64,000 nucleotides of DNA from Gigaspora rosea (taxonomy: Eukaryota; Glomeromycota; Glomeromycetes; Diversisporales; Gigasporaceae). A program made the translations under genes and the position numbers. The stretch covers positions 94,488-158,487 of the forward strand of contig QKWP01000107.1 in NCBI GenBank assembly GCA_003550325.1, read 5' to 3'. The notes beneath the pieces are model-generated. The model was not told the DNA's origin and did no database searches. It saw nothing but the letters and a program-made list of their open reading frames with translations. Positions 21,959 through 33,609 of this stretch are shown here, one piece after another. Each line of letters starts with the position of its first letter. Position 1 is the first letter of the stretch.

Positions 21959-22315
21959 GAACATAAGGTATTCATTTATTATCAAAAATTTGCAGGCATG
22001 TGTAGTATAATGTTGGACGTTGTTATGAAAAAGTAATAAGTTAAAAAGGACGAATATAAGGAATTCATTTATTATCAAAAATTTGCAGAGATGGGGAACG
22101 TTGTGGGAACAGTTAATGCTGAATATTATTATCAAAAAGAAATCGGAGTTGAAAAGGATAAACATAAGGCATTCAACTATTATTAAAAATCAGCAGAGAC
22201 TGGTGACATTGATGGAATACATAATGCTGGAATTGTTACCTTCATGGAATTGGAGTTGAAAAGGATGAAAATAACGCACTTACTTATTTTTAAAACTAAG
22301 CAGAGATGGGAGAAG
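21959..22315 (+). pseudogene. Sel1-repeat protein relic
   Basis: The frame at 22052-22240 reads as Sel1-like repeats of 36 residues: EFIYYQKFAEMGNVVG, then EIGVEKDKHKAFNYY, a stop, KSAETGDIDGIHNAG. The spacing between the KEF and KAF positions is exactly 36. A first, more damaged unit lies at 21960-22020 and a last one at 22240-22315. Stops and frame changes show it is dead. Sel1 repeats are helical hairpins for protein contacts; in AM fungi they are often joined to kinases, as at 41012-44375. No kinase part is visible next to it. Confidence 0.7.
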
Positions 22316-22333
22316 CCAATCGGTGCCATTGTT

Positions 22334-22560
22334 GTTTGATTCCCCGAAAGTTAGTTCCCCGCCAGCTCATTTTTCTGACACTATATCCCCGACAGAATGT
22401 TTCACCTACAGCATTTTTTGTTGACAGAATCTTTCCTCGACATACCATGTTTTCGACATCCCCTTTCATTGACAGGACATATTTTCGAAAAGACATTTTA
22501 TTAACATGATGTATTGCAAAAAAGAATATTTTTCCGACATGACATGTCTTTTTCCGGCAA
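22334..22560 (+). repeat. TGTCG-rich dispersed element, copy 1
   Basis: A stretch with repeated CGACA/TGTCG words at roughly 20-30-bp spacing (CCCCGACAG, CCTCGACATACC, TTTTCGACATCCCC, TTCCGACATGACATG). The reverse complement occurs at 37148-37355 with most words in the same order. Short open frames here are by-products. Its function and class are unknown. Confidence 0.6.
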
Positions 22561-22615
22561 GATCTTCCCCAATTAGAAATTTCGTTTAAAAATAATTATT
22601 GGGTAGTTTCAATAT

Positions 22616-22775
22616 TCGTGATCATCAAATCACATGATTAAGCACTCGGCCTAAATTAGGGTTAGGGTTAGGGTTAGATTACGGTTAGGTGATAGTATAA
22701 TTTAGGCCGAGTTGTTAGTGCAAGTAAACAAATGACGTGTGCATGATTTCACGTGATGTGATGATCACCGGTTTA
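22616..22775. mobile_element. MITE with telomere-like core
   Basis: Inverted ends CGTGATCATCAAATCACATG and CACGTGATGTGATGATCACC; a second inverted pair, ACTCGGCCTAAATTA and TAATTTAGGCCGAGT, encloses TTAGGGTTAGGGTTAGGG. The repeat array is interstitial, not a chromosome end. Confidence 0.65.
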
Positions 22776-22833
22776 TCGTTCTTGTCGGAAAAAGTGCATT
22801 CAATAAAACTTAGTGTCGAAGAAGGTATTCCAC

Positions 22834-23812
22834 AGATCAGTATAGTATAGGTGAGCAGATCCGTATAGTATAGGCTGAATTTTTAAAATACTATACTGAT
22901 CCGGTGTAATATATAAGTTGATGTCCACAATTCTGGGTATCTGATTGGATAAAAAATCCTTGTGACTTTTTGTAACCCCAAACAATACTAAAAAAGGTTA
23001 TCAAAAAAAAATGCAAATCTAATGGTAAAAAAAAAAATTCTTAACCGTAATATTGATATTGCAATGAAGTGTATACCAGGAACGTAATACAAAGTACGAA
23101 GTGTATAGTTTACTGAAGGGTTAAATGGTGAGTACAAATCTGAGGATATGATTGAAACTTGTGACTTTAGAGTTCTATATTAGTTCGTGTGTCTATGTTG
23201 ATATATACTGTACGTACGTAAGTAATTCGGTTATATTTCTATAGTGTGATGGGTTTAATTTTTTTGACCGGTCATTGATTAAACACAAAAAAGTAAAAAT
23301 ACAACAATATAACCTCTGTTAGTATTATTAATAGTTCTCTTATGTGCTGTACGGGAGTGTGATTCTCAGTGTCTGATTGAAAAAATATTGTGTGTGACCA
23401 GCACTTTTGGGAGGCGCCTAGAATTAATGTCCAAAGAAACTAGTAGGTTGATCCATTCTGGACCTTGCCAAGCATACTATGTCTTTGATTAGTTCTTTTC
23501 AGCTATATAGTGTAATGTGAACAAACTACATATCAAGCCCTTGAGTCCGGTGATACTATCATAATGTTTCTGCGCCCCAATATCATGATATTAATTTATT
23601 CTACTCCTGCCTTATGATCATCATTTTTCCTTATATTATTATTATTTTACCTCCGATCTTATTACTAGCTATAGTTATCCCGTTTTCTTTATTTGTTCTA
23701 TGTAGAGGTTGGACCCGTGAACCCTTTATCCGGATATCCCCACGGTTAACTGGATATCCAGGTGCTATAAATGTCTTACAGATAGTAACCGTTAGGCCAT
23801 AAAATTTAACTA
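22834..23812. other. Non-coding repeat-rich stretch
   Basis: No gene seen. Bases 22834-22910 hold two short copies of the CAGTATAGTATAG repeat related to 34650-34855 and 36937-37140. Around 23060-23130 is a TATACCAGGAACGTA motif that recurs at 26440-26520. Near 23720-23760 and 24020-24080 are TATCCGGATA-type words on both sides of the next element. Confidence 0.5.
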
Positions 23813-24003
23813 GTTGGTTTTCATAACATGTGTCTTTTTAACTGACCCAGTCGGCCGGCTTTTTTTTTTTAAATTTCATATATAAAATTTTATGAAATTT
23901 ATATAAAATTTTTCTTAAAATCCCACCTGGTTATTAAAACATATAAAAAAATTTTTTTGAGATTTCCAAATATTGACCCGGCCGGGTTATGAAAACCAAT
24001 TGA
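23812..24003. mobile_element. MITE with GGTTTTCATAAC ends
   Basis: CTAGTTGGTTTTCATAACAT and later CCCAGTCGGCCGG at the left are mirrored by CCCGGCCGGGTTATGAAAAC and CAATTGATTAA at the right. The AT-rich centre is itself nearly palindromic. No ORF. Confidence 0.65.
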
Positions 24004-24278
24004 TTAATTTTTCATGGCCTTATCCGTCATTTTTGAACGGATAACCTCACAGTTACCTGCAGGCATCCGCAGGTATCCATGGGAAGTAGTATAGTTGGTG
24101 GTAAAATTAATGAATTATGGCGATTACAGTATTTTACTAGTAGTAGGTCTAGTAAAAATTATATGCCATAATGCCACAATAACGGTATAATATTATATTA
24201 AGTAACAGTCACTCCGAACCAGAAATAATGAATATGTTGTTATTTGCCATACATTCATTTACATTAATTAATCATAAG

Positions 24279-24975
24279 GAGGGTGTGATGACCTAGAGAA
24301 GTGGCCAGGTTGTCACTCCCCAAGCGGCAGGTCGTCAGTTCAAATCCCACTGGCGACGATAACGAAAATTAGGCCTGTGTTGCAGTAACTGTGGCTCAAT
24401 ATTGGTTGGGTGAAAAACCTGTAACCTTGGTTTCATCATCTTGAATGAAAACTCTCGGTCGCAATAAATAGTGTTTGTTATACTGAAAAATCCAAGGAAC
24501 TGAAAAAACAGAAACCTGTTTGAGAAGTCCTGAGTAAGGAGGTAGTTACGATCTCTGATGGTGCTATCACAAATAAGGTCGGTACTGGGATCTGAACGAA
24601 CCTTAAAAGGGCAAGAGATGTACCTAGTGATTCGAATATCAGACCGCGTGGTACTAAAAATCCAGAAGCATAAAATGACGAAATGAGACGAAGTTACTCG
24701 ACTGGTACTAGATGCCTGCGGGGTAAATTAGCCCTAAGGCTGTTTGCAATATAATTGGTAGATTCGCATAATAGATCAGAGGGTTTTGAATAGGCAATAC
24801 CCGTAGCGGGTTGCAGGTATAGCAGCTAGTGTAGAACCTGCAGGCGGACTACTTAAATTAGGCACCAAAAGTGCACGTGTGGCTAGTTGTACTTTCGTCT
24901 TGTACACAACCATTTAATTAATAAAGTGTGGCCCAATAAGCCGAGCAAGGCTACAGTCTAAAAAAAATAAAAAAA
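24279..24975 (+). mobile_element. tRNA-derived SINE with perfect target duplication
   Basis: Flanked on both sides by ATTAATTAATCATAAG (24263-24278 and 24976-24991), 16 of 16 identical, and ending in AAAAAAATAAAAAAA. The head has a tRNA-like promoter: a box-A-like TGACCTAGAGAAGTGG and a box-B GTTCAAATCCC about 60 bases further. The body of some 690 bp is clearly richer in GC than its surroundings and has no long ORF. It would be transcribed by RNA polymerase III and mobilised by a LINE. Its 3' end (AATTAATAAAG... then A-run) shares only a short word with the LINE at 7408-15083, so the helper is uncertain. The intact duplication suggests a fairly recent insertion. Confidence 0.8.
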
Positions 24976-25206
24976 ATTAATTAATCATAAGTATAAAAGT
25001 TATTTAAAGTGTATTCTGCAGAATACAATAGTTATAATAAATTTTTCCCAAGTTTAAGCACGTGAGATCGTGTACAAATGACATATTATTACAGTATTGT
25101 GATTGTTTTGAGTATTTAAGTATTTGTGATTAGATTTAATCTAGGAATTCTTTTCCTTTAATACGTATCATTCTCCCTCTTAATACTTGTAGTTCTTTTA
25201 AGATTC

Positions 25207-25590
25207 ATTCGCAAGGAATTATTCATCAGGATTTGCATAGTGGTAATATATTACTAGATAAATTATATTAATGCGTATATCACTGACTTGGGTCTCCCCA
25301 TTCAATATTTGAAACAAGATGATGAAGTCTATGGTGTTTTACTTTTTGTTGCACCTAAATTTTAGAAAAGAAACTGTATACTACAGCATCTGACATATAT
25401 TCGTTAGAATCATCATGTTGGAAGTATTATATGGTGACTCTTCGGCTCACTATTTAAAACAATATCAAGTTTTAGATATAATTTTTGGAATGTGACCAAA
25501 AGTTAATAAAGCTGATTCAAACTATTATATTGAATTAATGTGGCATCAAGATTCAGGGAGTATTCATTCCTTCCAAATGAAAAGTAAAGT
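25207..25590 (+). pseudogene. Protein kinase relic
   Basis: Recognisable catalytic-lobe pieces: GIIHQDLHSGNILLDK (catalytic loop, HQD for HRD), ITDLGL (DLG for DFG), YGVLLFVAPKF (APE region), TSDIYS-like remains, and YYIELMWHQDSG near the end. This pattern is that of the expanded AM-fungal tyrosine-kinase-like family. Stops and frame changes are frequent and no N-lobe is found upstream. It lies 3 kb after the Sel1 relic on the same strand, but in the wrong order to be one gene of the usual kinase-then-Sel1 layout. Confidence 0.75.
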
Positions 25591-25599
25591 TTGTTCGGG

Positions 25600-27208
25600 T
25601 GATAGGTAATTGTGCTTCTCCCCATTTTGTACTAGTAAAGCAACACCAAATTTCATATATCACAATTGTGTACAACTACACTCAGACTGTTCGGTTTTTT
25701 GTTATGCTTCCTGTGCTCACAGTAAATATTTCTTTTAACATAGATGGATAGTTATGTTATAATAAATTTTAATCCACGCAAGTATATATGTAGGCATGTA
25801 CCATCTTATAAGCCATAAATGCTGTTAAAAATAATGTCATTTTTGATCAATTAGCTCGATAAAGACGTTCTCAAACAATGTCTTATAAACTGGTCTAATT
25901 GGCCAAAAAAATAAATCACAACATTTAAATTAAAATAGAACCTAGATCTACAAACCCTTTTTTCATAATTATCACATGTACAAATCAATGAAGTCAACAG
26001 AATCAAATTCGAAAAAAATTTTAATAGTATTTTTTTAAAGGAAACTATAATGCAGTATAGCATTTTAACAACAGTATTATAGCAGATAGTATTTCTGCAT
26101 TATGGCATTACAGCATTACAGCATTACGGCATTATAGTATTAAGGCTTTACGGCTTTACGGCTCACAGCAATTACGGCAAAAAATACGGCAATTCAGTAC
26201 CGTATTAATTTGTAAAATTAATTGATACTACCAACTATAGTAGTAACTTTCTAACCCTAGATTATCCAGATTATCTGGATATCTGTATAATTATTTGAAT
26301 ATCTGAAAGGTTATCCAATTATCCGCAGGGTTTATCCGGATATCCATAGCTAAAAACTGACGGTTATCTGGATACAGCTTTTTATAAAAGGTTATAGTAA
26401 AATGGGTATCCGGATATCCAGGTCCAAGCTCTAGTTCTATGGATATATACCAGGAATATAGTACGATGTACGTAAAGTATACCAGGAACAGAGTATGAAG
26501 TATGTAGAGTATGGTTTATAGACAAGTTAAGTAAATTCACAATTCTAGGCTTCTGATTTGAATGATCATTCCTTGATTTTGTATGCATGCGTGCTGATGT
26601 TTTGTGCTTTTTGTGCTTTTGAATTTGTGGTAGAAATCATTATTTAAAAAAATTCTATAATATTACCTTATGTGTTTACAATATTGATTTTTTTTATATG
26701 TACATTAACTTGACTATTTATCATCATGCTTTCTTGACTTATTGTTTTTATATGTTAATATTGTAGCTTGTTTACTCAGGATTCTGTTTAGATTATTGAG
26801 TATCGAGTCACTTAAGATTTTGTTTATATTGTTTGTCAACTATATAAAATTGTGCAGATTTACATAATCATTTTTAATATTTACGATTGTTGCATATTCG
26901 ATTATTATTTTTTTGCAGATATCAGGTATCTACATCGTCATTGCCCCTTAAATATATTATTATTGTTCACGCATTACATAACCTTAAAATTAATACCTTA
27001 TTAACACCCTCCCTACATTGTTTTTTGTAAACTGACTCTTTAAATTAATCGCGTAATTAATCAGATTAAATTAAGTGGCTTGGATTTTTCATATGAAAGA
27101 ACAATTGCTTTACTAATTATGAAATTGCATATATTAAATATTATGAAATTAATAATGTGAATTTGACACTAAATATATGCACTTTAACTCAATTGCGAAT
27201 CAAAATTT
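25600..27208. other. Non-coding stretch with short repeats
   Basis: No gene seen. Bases 26090-26190 are a degenerate array of a 9-11-bp word (GCATTACAG/GCTTTACGG). Bases 26240-26420 carry several TATCCGGATA and GGATATCTG words. Bases 26440-26530 repeat the TATACCAGGAAC motif twice. The rest is AT-rich sequence without visible structure. Confidence 0.55.
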
Positions 27209-28224
27209 GACTAGGAAAACCCGTCTTTGAAGGGGGTTTCCATTCTGAGAAAATGGTGATTATTTGTTGTTTTACCCTTTGATTTTGGAGTACATCTATG
27301 TACCCCTGCTGAATTTCGATTTGTGTGATGATTACGCCCAATTTGGATATGATGTTCATTGATCATCTATAAATTGTAGTTATTGGGAAAAATTATTCAA
27401 AAAGATTTGCTCGTTTGTACGTATTGTATATTAGGCTACTAGCTCAATGATAAAAATCTTATAAGCGAAACTGTTCAAAACTAAAAAGTTAAATCAAAAT
27501 ACAATCGAAGTGTTGAAAAATTTAATCGAGAGATATATATGTTCATGTAAATACTAAGTATGAATTTTTTTACTGCACTTATTCTATTCAAAGTATGTTA
27601 TCAAATTCTACTCACATTTTACTTTTAGTTTTTGTCATGATAGAGAGGTTATAATGAAAAAAATGGATTGTGCTTGAGCCATAACATTGATCACTGTTAC
27701 TCTATACAAAGCTAAGTTTTGTATACTTTATATACAATGAGTGAAAGATAATTAAAACATTAATAAAAGTCTATTCTTTCGCTACAGTTTTGAATAATTA
27801 TAATGGGTTTACTTGGTTTATTCTATTTTTGCTCTTGAACTTAACCATTATGGTAAATATAAATAATCAAGGATATATATACCTGCTTTATAATAATTCT
27901 CTTGATCTTTAATTTTAATTTTTGAATTAGCAAACAAAATTTTAATTTATAAAATTCGCCAGGTAAGCAATCCAGTATTTATTTTTGTTTAATAATTTTA
28001 TGTTTTTCATAATTATCTAATATTTATCTATCTTTGAATAAAAGTATAGGCCAATATTAATTACGGTTTTGCTATTGTGCTAGTTTTATAGAAAGGAAAC
28101 TATAGCTAATAGTACACGATTTTTTTTGTATGTTATGAATTATTTTCTATAGTAAGTTAAATAAAAAAGCTGAATACAAATTCTAATGTGTTTGCTTTTT
28201 AATATTATAATTAGTTTCTTTTGT

Positions 28225-30682
28225 AACAGGATTAGGGAGTTGAAAATCATCATATAAAGAAATATTGGCTTTTCTCTTCATTCCTGCCTTCACGATCACT
28301 TCTATATCAGCATCAGTTATTTGGTTTCAGTCTTCTTGAGAATGCCGATCCTAAACTTTATTAAGTGCTCCAACCCAGCAATCAAAGGTGACATCGTAAG
28401 CCTTTATGGGTTCTTTTTCTACTTGATTTGAAACATTATATGTAATTGGCCTTTAATAAAACTTTTGATATACAGCAAAAACATATTTGCACGCTATTCC
28501 AAAATATTTGAAATATATGCATGTGCACTCATAGTGTGCCAGTTTTATATCATTATTTTGTTGTACTTGATCTTGGATGCTAACTTCATAATGTCCATCT
28601 TTTGATGATTTAACAAGGTAGTATCTGTCATCAGGAAAATTGAAAACCTCAAAATCTAAACTAGCAAGCTCACATTGTTGCTGCTCTCTTTGATGAGGTT
28701 TCATCCTCTCAATCATTAAATAAACAGCTTCACACTCAAATTCTGCATCCTTTAGAGCATTTCTTAAAGTCCATATTAAAGTATCAACCTGATTATTTTG
28801 TTTAGCTCCAAAATTTGTTGTATTCATTTCTTAATGCTCGTATAAACAGTATGCATCAATCTATTTTTTATAATTATTTTTATATTCTTTTTAATATATT
28901 CTAACCATTTTATTTCATTAAATCCTTCCCACTATGCTAAATATTTATTAATTATTATTACCTGGTGAACATCACGAGTTCTCATTATGGAGCTAAGCTT
29001 GTCTAGTGCTGCTTTTTGTGCTACTTGCTTTGCTGATCATTTAAAAAGATCACCATCTTTTTCATTTTTATTTTGAGGCTTAAAAATATTTACTATCACC
29101 ATTAATTTTACTTTTATTTTTTTGCCAGGCATTTTTAATATACCATTGGTATAAAAGAATAATAGCATTAGGGTATGCTAAATTAATAGTATTTTGTGTG
29201 CATCATCACAATCAGTAAGGAAGGTGTGTGGTTTCCAATCCTTATTTTGTCTTTTAATTGCTTCAAGCCAATAGACTAATGTTTCTTTTGTTTTTCTTTC
29301 TGATATTAAATAGTCTATGGATATACCTTGTCCACCATCATCATCTCGAATTAGCAAAGTAAAAAGATTTGTGCATAGTTGTCCCATGAGTGCCGTCAAT
29401 GCAAACAGTTTGTAGCACTCTTTAATTTTAGCATCTTCTTCTGGAATTCTGATTGGAAGGCAAACATAAATTCTAAAGATGAGCCCCAACTTGGATTTTC
29501 ACATGTATAAGATTCATCTTCTTTTGACAAGACAATCATTCTTTGAGGAATGTATTTTCACTAAAAAAACTATACCTTTCATTTCCTCACTAACAATATT
29601 ATATACATCAATATAAGAGATATATAAATCACTTTTTTGCATTAAAGATAAAGATTCTAGATCTTCTATATTATTAATTTGATTAACACGCTAATGGAAT
29701 AGTGAAACAATTTGAGGGGGCTTCATTCCATCTTTTGCTCTTCCCCAATCCATTCTCTTGCCTGTTTAGATATACAGTTGGCCCTCTCAGAACCGGTATG
29801 CATGGTGGACAGGTTTAGTATCGGAAATGGCAGATTATCAGTTATTACTTATGGAACAGGGTGTCTGGTGGATTAATTTTTAACCGATTTTGGCAGGTTA
29901 TCAGTTTTGACAGGATCGGTTCTGAGAGGGCCAACTGTACTGAAATAGCATAGATCCTCTGCAGTACCTGGATTATGCCTATTGTGTAGTGAATAGTGAA
30001 TAATAAGAACACTATTATTTTCTTCATGATTATCATCTTCTTTATAACATTTTAATACACGTATATAAGATTTGCAGCCAGTTTTTTTTATTGTTTTTGA
30101 ACTGGATGAGGATAACTGTGATCAGATAAAGGTTTAGTAGCTTATTTTATTGTACCAGCAGTTGTCTTGACTTTCCGGAACATTGACAAACATATCTTTC
30201 ATTTAACATATATTCTAAAGTAACACAGTTATCTTTATAATATAATTAGCACCAGCAATGTTAGGAAGAATATTTTTAATCCAGTCTTTATATGTATTCA
30301 CCTCAAGATGAGTATAAATTTTAATATATTCATTCATATCCATTTCTTGCAATCTGGGCTCAGTCTCAGATTCTTCTATCATTTTATAATCAAGTTCTTC
30401 TAATGGTTCTAGATTAAATTCTTCAAATTCAAATTCCTGAACACTAGATGTGTATTCAAATTTTTGCAATTCAGATTCAGAATATTTTTGCAATTCAGAT
30501 TCAAGATTATTATTATTGTTAGGCAAAGATATTTTAGACTTAGCATGCTCAACAATGATATTTATTAAACCAGTTATAACTAAAGTTGCAAGTGTGCTTT
30601 GATCATCTGTATCTACTTTTTGTGATTTTGACTTATTGGCTTTAGACTAGATAGACAAATTGTTCTTTGAGCTATCAGACAT
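28225..30682 (-). pseudogene. MULE transposase, broken
   Basis: Reading on the minus strand from an ATG at 30682: an Asn/Glu/Ser-rich N-terminus with repeated ESELQK words (30215-30530), a middle part with HNRHNPGTAEDLCYF, interrupted by a MITE at 29775-29937, then WIGEEQKME, a transposase core with LFTLLIRDDDGGQGISIDYL and HTFLTDCDDA (a likely catalytic Asp), and a C-terminal SWIM-type finger (28453-28560) CTCIYFKYFGIACKYVFAVY. The SWIM consensus is CxC...CxH; here the His is replaced by Tyr. A Lys/Arg-rich tail follows to about 28225. Several stops, including one at codon 12, and frame changes show it is inactive. In the family it cuts and joins the element ends. Confidence 0.75.
29775..29937. 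mobile_element. Tc1-type MITE inside the MULE transposase
   Basis: 163 bp with ends CAGTTGGCCCTCTCAGAACC and the inverse GGTTCTGAGAGGGCCAACTG, flanked by TA on both sides (29773-29774, 29938-29939). MULE coding stops at one edge and resumes at the other. A longer member of the same family lies at 33802-34258. Confidence 0.85.
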
Positions 30683-32123
30683 TTTTTTTATACTTTTAGG
30701 ATTGTTTTTTTTTAATTTTATATTTATAGAGAAATATAATAGTTTTGATGATTTATTAAAGGATTGAACAAATTCTTTTACAAGCAATAATGTTAAGATA
30801 AAGGTTTCATATATATTTTGACTATATGTATTTGATATACAAGCTTCTAATTTGTAATCTTTTTTTATTTTACAATACACAGGACTGAGAGCAATACAAG
30901 ATAAGTTTCTCAATTTTTGGTAGCTTTTTATTTCACATTCCTAATTTGATACCATCTAGCATTTCACTTTAATTAAATAAAATGTGTCATCCTTATACAA
31001 TTCCCTTTCAGCAGGGTTTTTTATATTACAGGCAAATGTGCAATATTTTTTATAATATACTTAATTTTTTAGTAAAGATTTGTTTATATAAATATGAATG
31101 CTTAATTCTTAATTCAATAATTTAATCACTTAAAATGATACAGTTTAAAAAAATGATAAAATTTTTTATTTAAAAGATTTATTCCTAATTCAACTTAGTT
31201 ATTCTACACTGCTCTATTTATCCAACCAGATAAAATGTGTAGTACTTCTTTTTCACTGCTCTATTTATCCAACCAGATAAAATGTATAATATTCTTTAGT
31301 ACTTCTTTTTTCAGGGCTTATTATGTTCTGAGTTTTTTAACATTTTCTTCTTTAGCTAAAATGCTCCCGGCCTTGTAACAAGTTCAATTATTAATGATTA
31401 GTTTTTTTGCATAGCAAGTTTTAGTTTGTCAAACAGAATTATACCACATATATGTTTTGTAGATAATTATAGTTATTGATATGTATAAGATAGTATTGAC
31501 TATTAAAGTTTTGTCACTTATCCATAATATAATATTTCAGTTATCTATAGCTAAATTTACTCTATTTATAAATTTAATACTAATTAAGTAATTTAAGGAA
31601 TAATTAAGTAAGTTAAGGAATGATACTGGGTACATTGGGTACATCTATATGCGTGACTTTATCTAGAAAGCAGTAAAAATTTAGAAGATCAAATCCAAAA
31701 GAATAACACAGTATATTTGTCATTTTCTAAATGTATTTATTAAGCATTCCAATAGTTAAATAAACGAAGTCATTTTATTAATGGTTAATTAATTGAGAAA
31801 AAAGTGTTATTGTTGCAATATTTCTCTAATTTATAAATATTCAATTTGTATTTAGTTTGGAACAGAGCTTGTGTGTGTATAAATAAATTAAAGCAGTGAA
31901 AATAACTTCTGAACTTCGTTAAATTGTAATTCGTAGATAATCAATGAACATTTTCCCCTAATTAAGTTGATCATCACACAAATCTAAATTTAGCATAGAT
32001 GTACTCAATTTATTATAACAACATAGAGTAAAAAGTAAAATACATATAGAAAGAAACCAGCGCTTTAATTGAATCAAAGTCTCAAAATTGTTGAAAAAGT
32101 GTCAAAAGCAGGTTTTCCTAGTC

Positions 32124-32369
32124 CACAACCCAAATAGCCAACTAGAATATCCGGATTGTAGCAATAATTAGATCATGTATATATTATCAGAATCTAATAG
32201 GTGTTTAGGAAAAATTATGTTAGATAATTCTATCTATACATAATATTTAGAATCATAGTGTACTAATTTTCCCGTTCCTGGTTTTGCGCAACTGCATTGC
32301 GCAGCTACTTATTAGGGTTAGAGTTAGGAATTATAACTGATCTGTATAGTATAGATTTAAAATTTGGCC
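32124..32369. other. Non-coding stretch between elements
   Basis: No gene seen. Near 32275-32330 is a partial copy of the GCGCAAC repeat of 17505-17645, followed by TTAGGGTTAGAG. Confidence 0.4.
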
Positions 32370-32519
32370 TATCCCTTAAACCATTTGAAATTCAGGTCAA
32401 ATTTGCACTGAAATTTTCTAAATCATGTGTATCATAACTGTGTGTACAAAAAAATAGCAAGTATGATAATAAATTTATACACAATATAAAAATCAATATA
32501 AAAATAATATTTATTTTAT

Positions 32520-32890
32520 TATTTATGTTCATAATACTCAATAAAACAATCTGAATGTTGTATATTGAAACATAAAAGCACATTACATACTGTACACCAC
32601 ACCTGGCTTTGCAGTGAATTTTTATTGTGTTTCCCTTGCTCATCCATATTTTTAAACCAGCATTAAATACAGAAACTTCTATCAGTGCGATATTCTGGGT
32701 AGTGGCTTTGTGGGTGTAATTGTTCAATGGGTAAGTTAAATTTTTTTGTGATATAGAATGATCTTTGCATATTTTGATCATCCTGTAATTCTGACCGAAT
32801 TTTTTCCATTTTTTTCGTGTATGTAATTGCTAACTCATTTCGAGCGATTCTTCCACCAAATTCCATACCAAATTGATTCAGTGTATCGTT
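32520..32890 (-). pseudogene. piggyBac-type transposase C-terminus
   Basis: One minus-strand frame with a single TAA runs through LAITYTKKMEKI, then HPQSHYPEYRTDRSFCI, the stop, CWFKNMDEQGKH, and VWCTVCNVLLCF followed by SDCFIEYYEHK before the final stop. The C-x2-C, C-x2-C, LC, CF and YY-H order is that of the cysteine-rich C-terminal domain of piggyBac-derived transposases, which binds the element ends. The DDD catalytic core is absent, so only the tail of the gene remains. Confidence 0.5.
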
Positions 32891-32924
32891 TCCAAATTAA
32901 GTTTTTTTTGAAATTAGGAAGGTA

Positions 32925-33095
32925 CAGAGAACCCTCCCTAAGTGCACCCTCCCTAAGTGCACACCCTCTCTAAATGCACGCTTAAATTTGGGCCCAAATA
33001 TATAGATAACCTCCATAAATGCACTTTTTCTTATTGTTCTCTAAATGCATGTCATTATTTAGTCCCAAAAGTGTGCATTTAGGGAGGGTTCTCTG
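32925..33095. mobile_element. Tc1-type MITE (171 bp)
   Basis: Ends CAGAGAACCCTCCCTAAGTG and the inverse CATTTAGGGAGGGTTCTCTG, flanked by TA at 32923-32924 and 33096-33097. The left end contains CCCTCCCTAAGTGCA twice in tandem. It lies within the piggyBac-like element. Confidence 0.85.
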
Positions 33096-33609
33096 TATTA
33101 ATGATGCTGGTATCTAGGAGCCAAAAAAATAGTGGCATCCAAGTGTGATGTACAGGAACTTGTGTACCATAATAGCCCCTTAATTGGTCGGCTATATCAT
33201 TGTCCATATTGTATATTTTGATATCTAAAAAAAATAGTATTGAAGTGGTAAAAAAAGTAAGTAATAAAAAATAAGATGATCATGATCGACAAAGCTAATC
33301 TGTAATAAAATGATCGAACAATAGGCACTTTTATGTAAACAATAAAAATAAACGAATTTCCAAATAAGTAAAAGCCAGGATTTTCGGTTAGATTGGTAAA
33401 TCTTTAATTTTTAATGTAGTACAAGTGCTACATGAGTTAACAAATCAAATTTCAAAATTTCAGGGCAAATTTGCAGGAAAAACGGTTTAAGGGATACCAC
33501 TATTGGCATGCCATAATAACATGCTAATGACTGCTATACAAGGTACCCTAACTATAATACTCTTATCTACCTTAGTATAATAGTTCAAAAAGTACTAAAA
33601 AATTGTAAG

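Larger units (their letters stand above)
27209..32123. mobile_element. MULE DNA transposon with long inverted ends
   Basis: The left 200 bases (27209-27400) match the inverse of the right 200 (31900-32123). Shared words in the same order are GACTAGGAAAACC, TGAGTACATCTATG or GGAGTACATCTATG, GATTTGTGTGATGAT, and ATGTTCATTGAT(C/T)ATCTA. The enclosed minus-strand transposase relic has MULE and SWIM features. No clear 9-bp target duplication is visible. The interior outside the transposase (27400-28220 and 30700-31900) is AT-rich with no other gene. A small direct repeat (ACTGCTCTATTTATCC) occurs at 31209-31290. Confidence 0.75.
32370..33496. mobile_element. piggyBac-like element remnant
   Basis: Ends are TATCCCTTAAACCATTT and the inverse of AACGGTTTAAGGGATA; further in, both have CAAATTTGC...TGAAATTTT, giving about 45 bp of imperfect inverted repeat. 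A third copy of the right end is at 34582-34636. It encloses a minus-strand transposase C-terminus and a small MITE. No TTAA duplication is seen at its edges, so the superfamily is judged from the protein piece. Confidence 0.55.

Noticed and set aside
22306..22509. Open frames on both strands
   Set aside because: Both are shadows of the CGACA/TGTCG repeat, which recurs inverted at 37148-37355.
22657..22680. A chromosome end (telomere)
   Set aside because: Only three to four TTAGGG units are present, enclosed by inverted repeats of a MITE, with ordinary sequence on both sides.
30647..30913. 88-codon minus-strand frame upstream of the MULE transposase
   Set aside because: It overlaps the more convincing transposase start at 30682 and has AT-driven composition with no recognisable motif.
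32392..32781. 129-codon minus-strand frame with a membrane-like end
   Set aside because: It overlaps the piggyBac-like C-terminus in another frame; the cysteine pattern supports the other frame.
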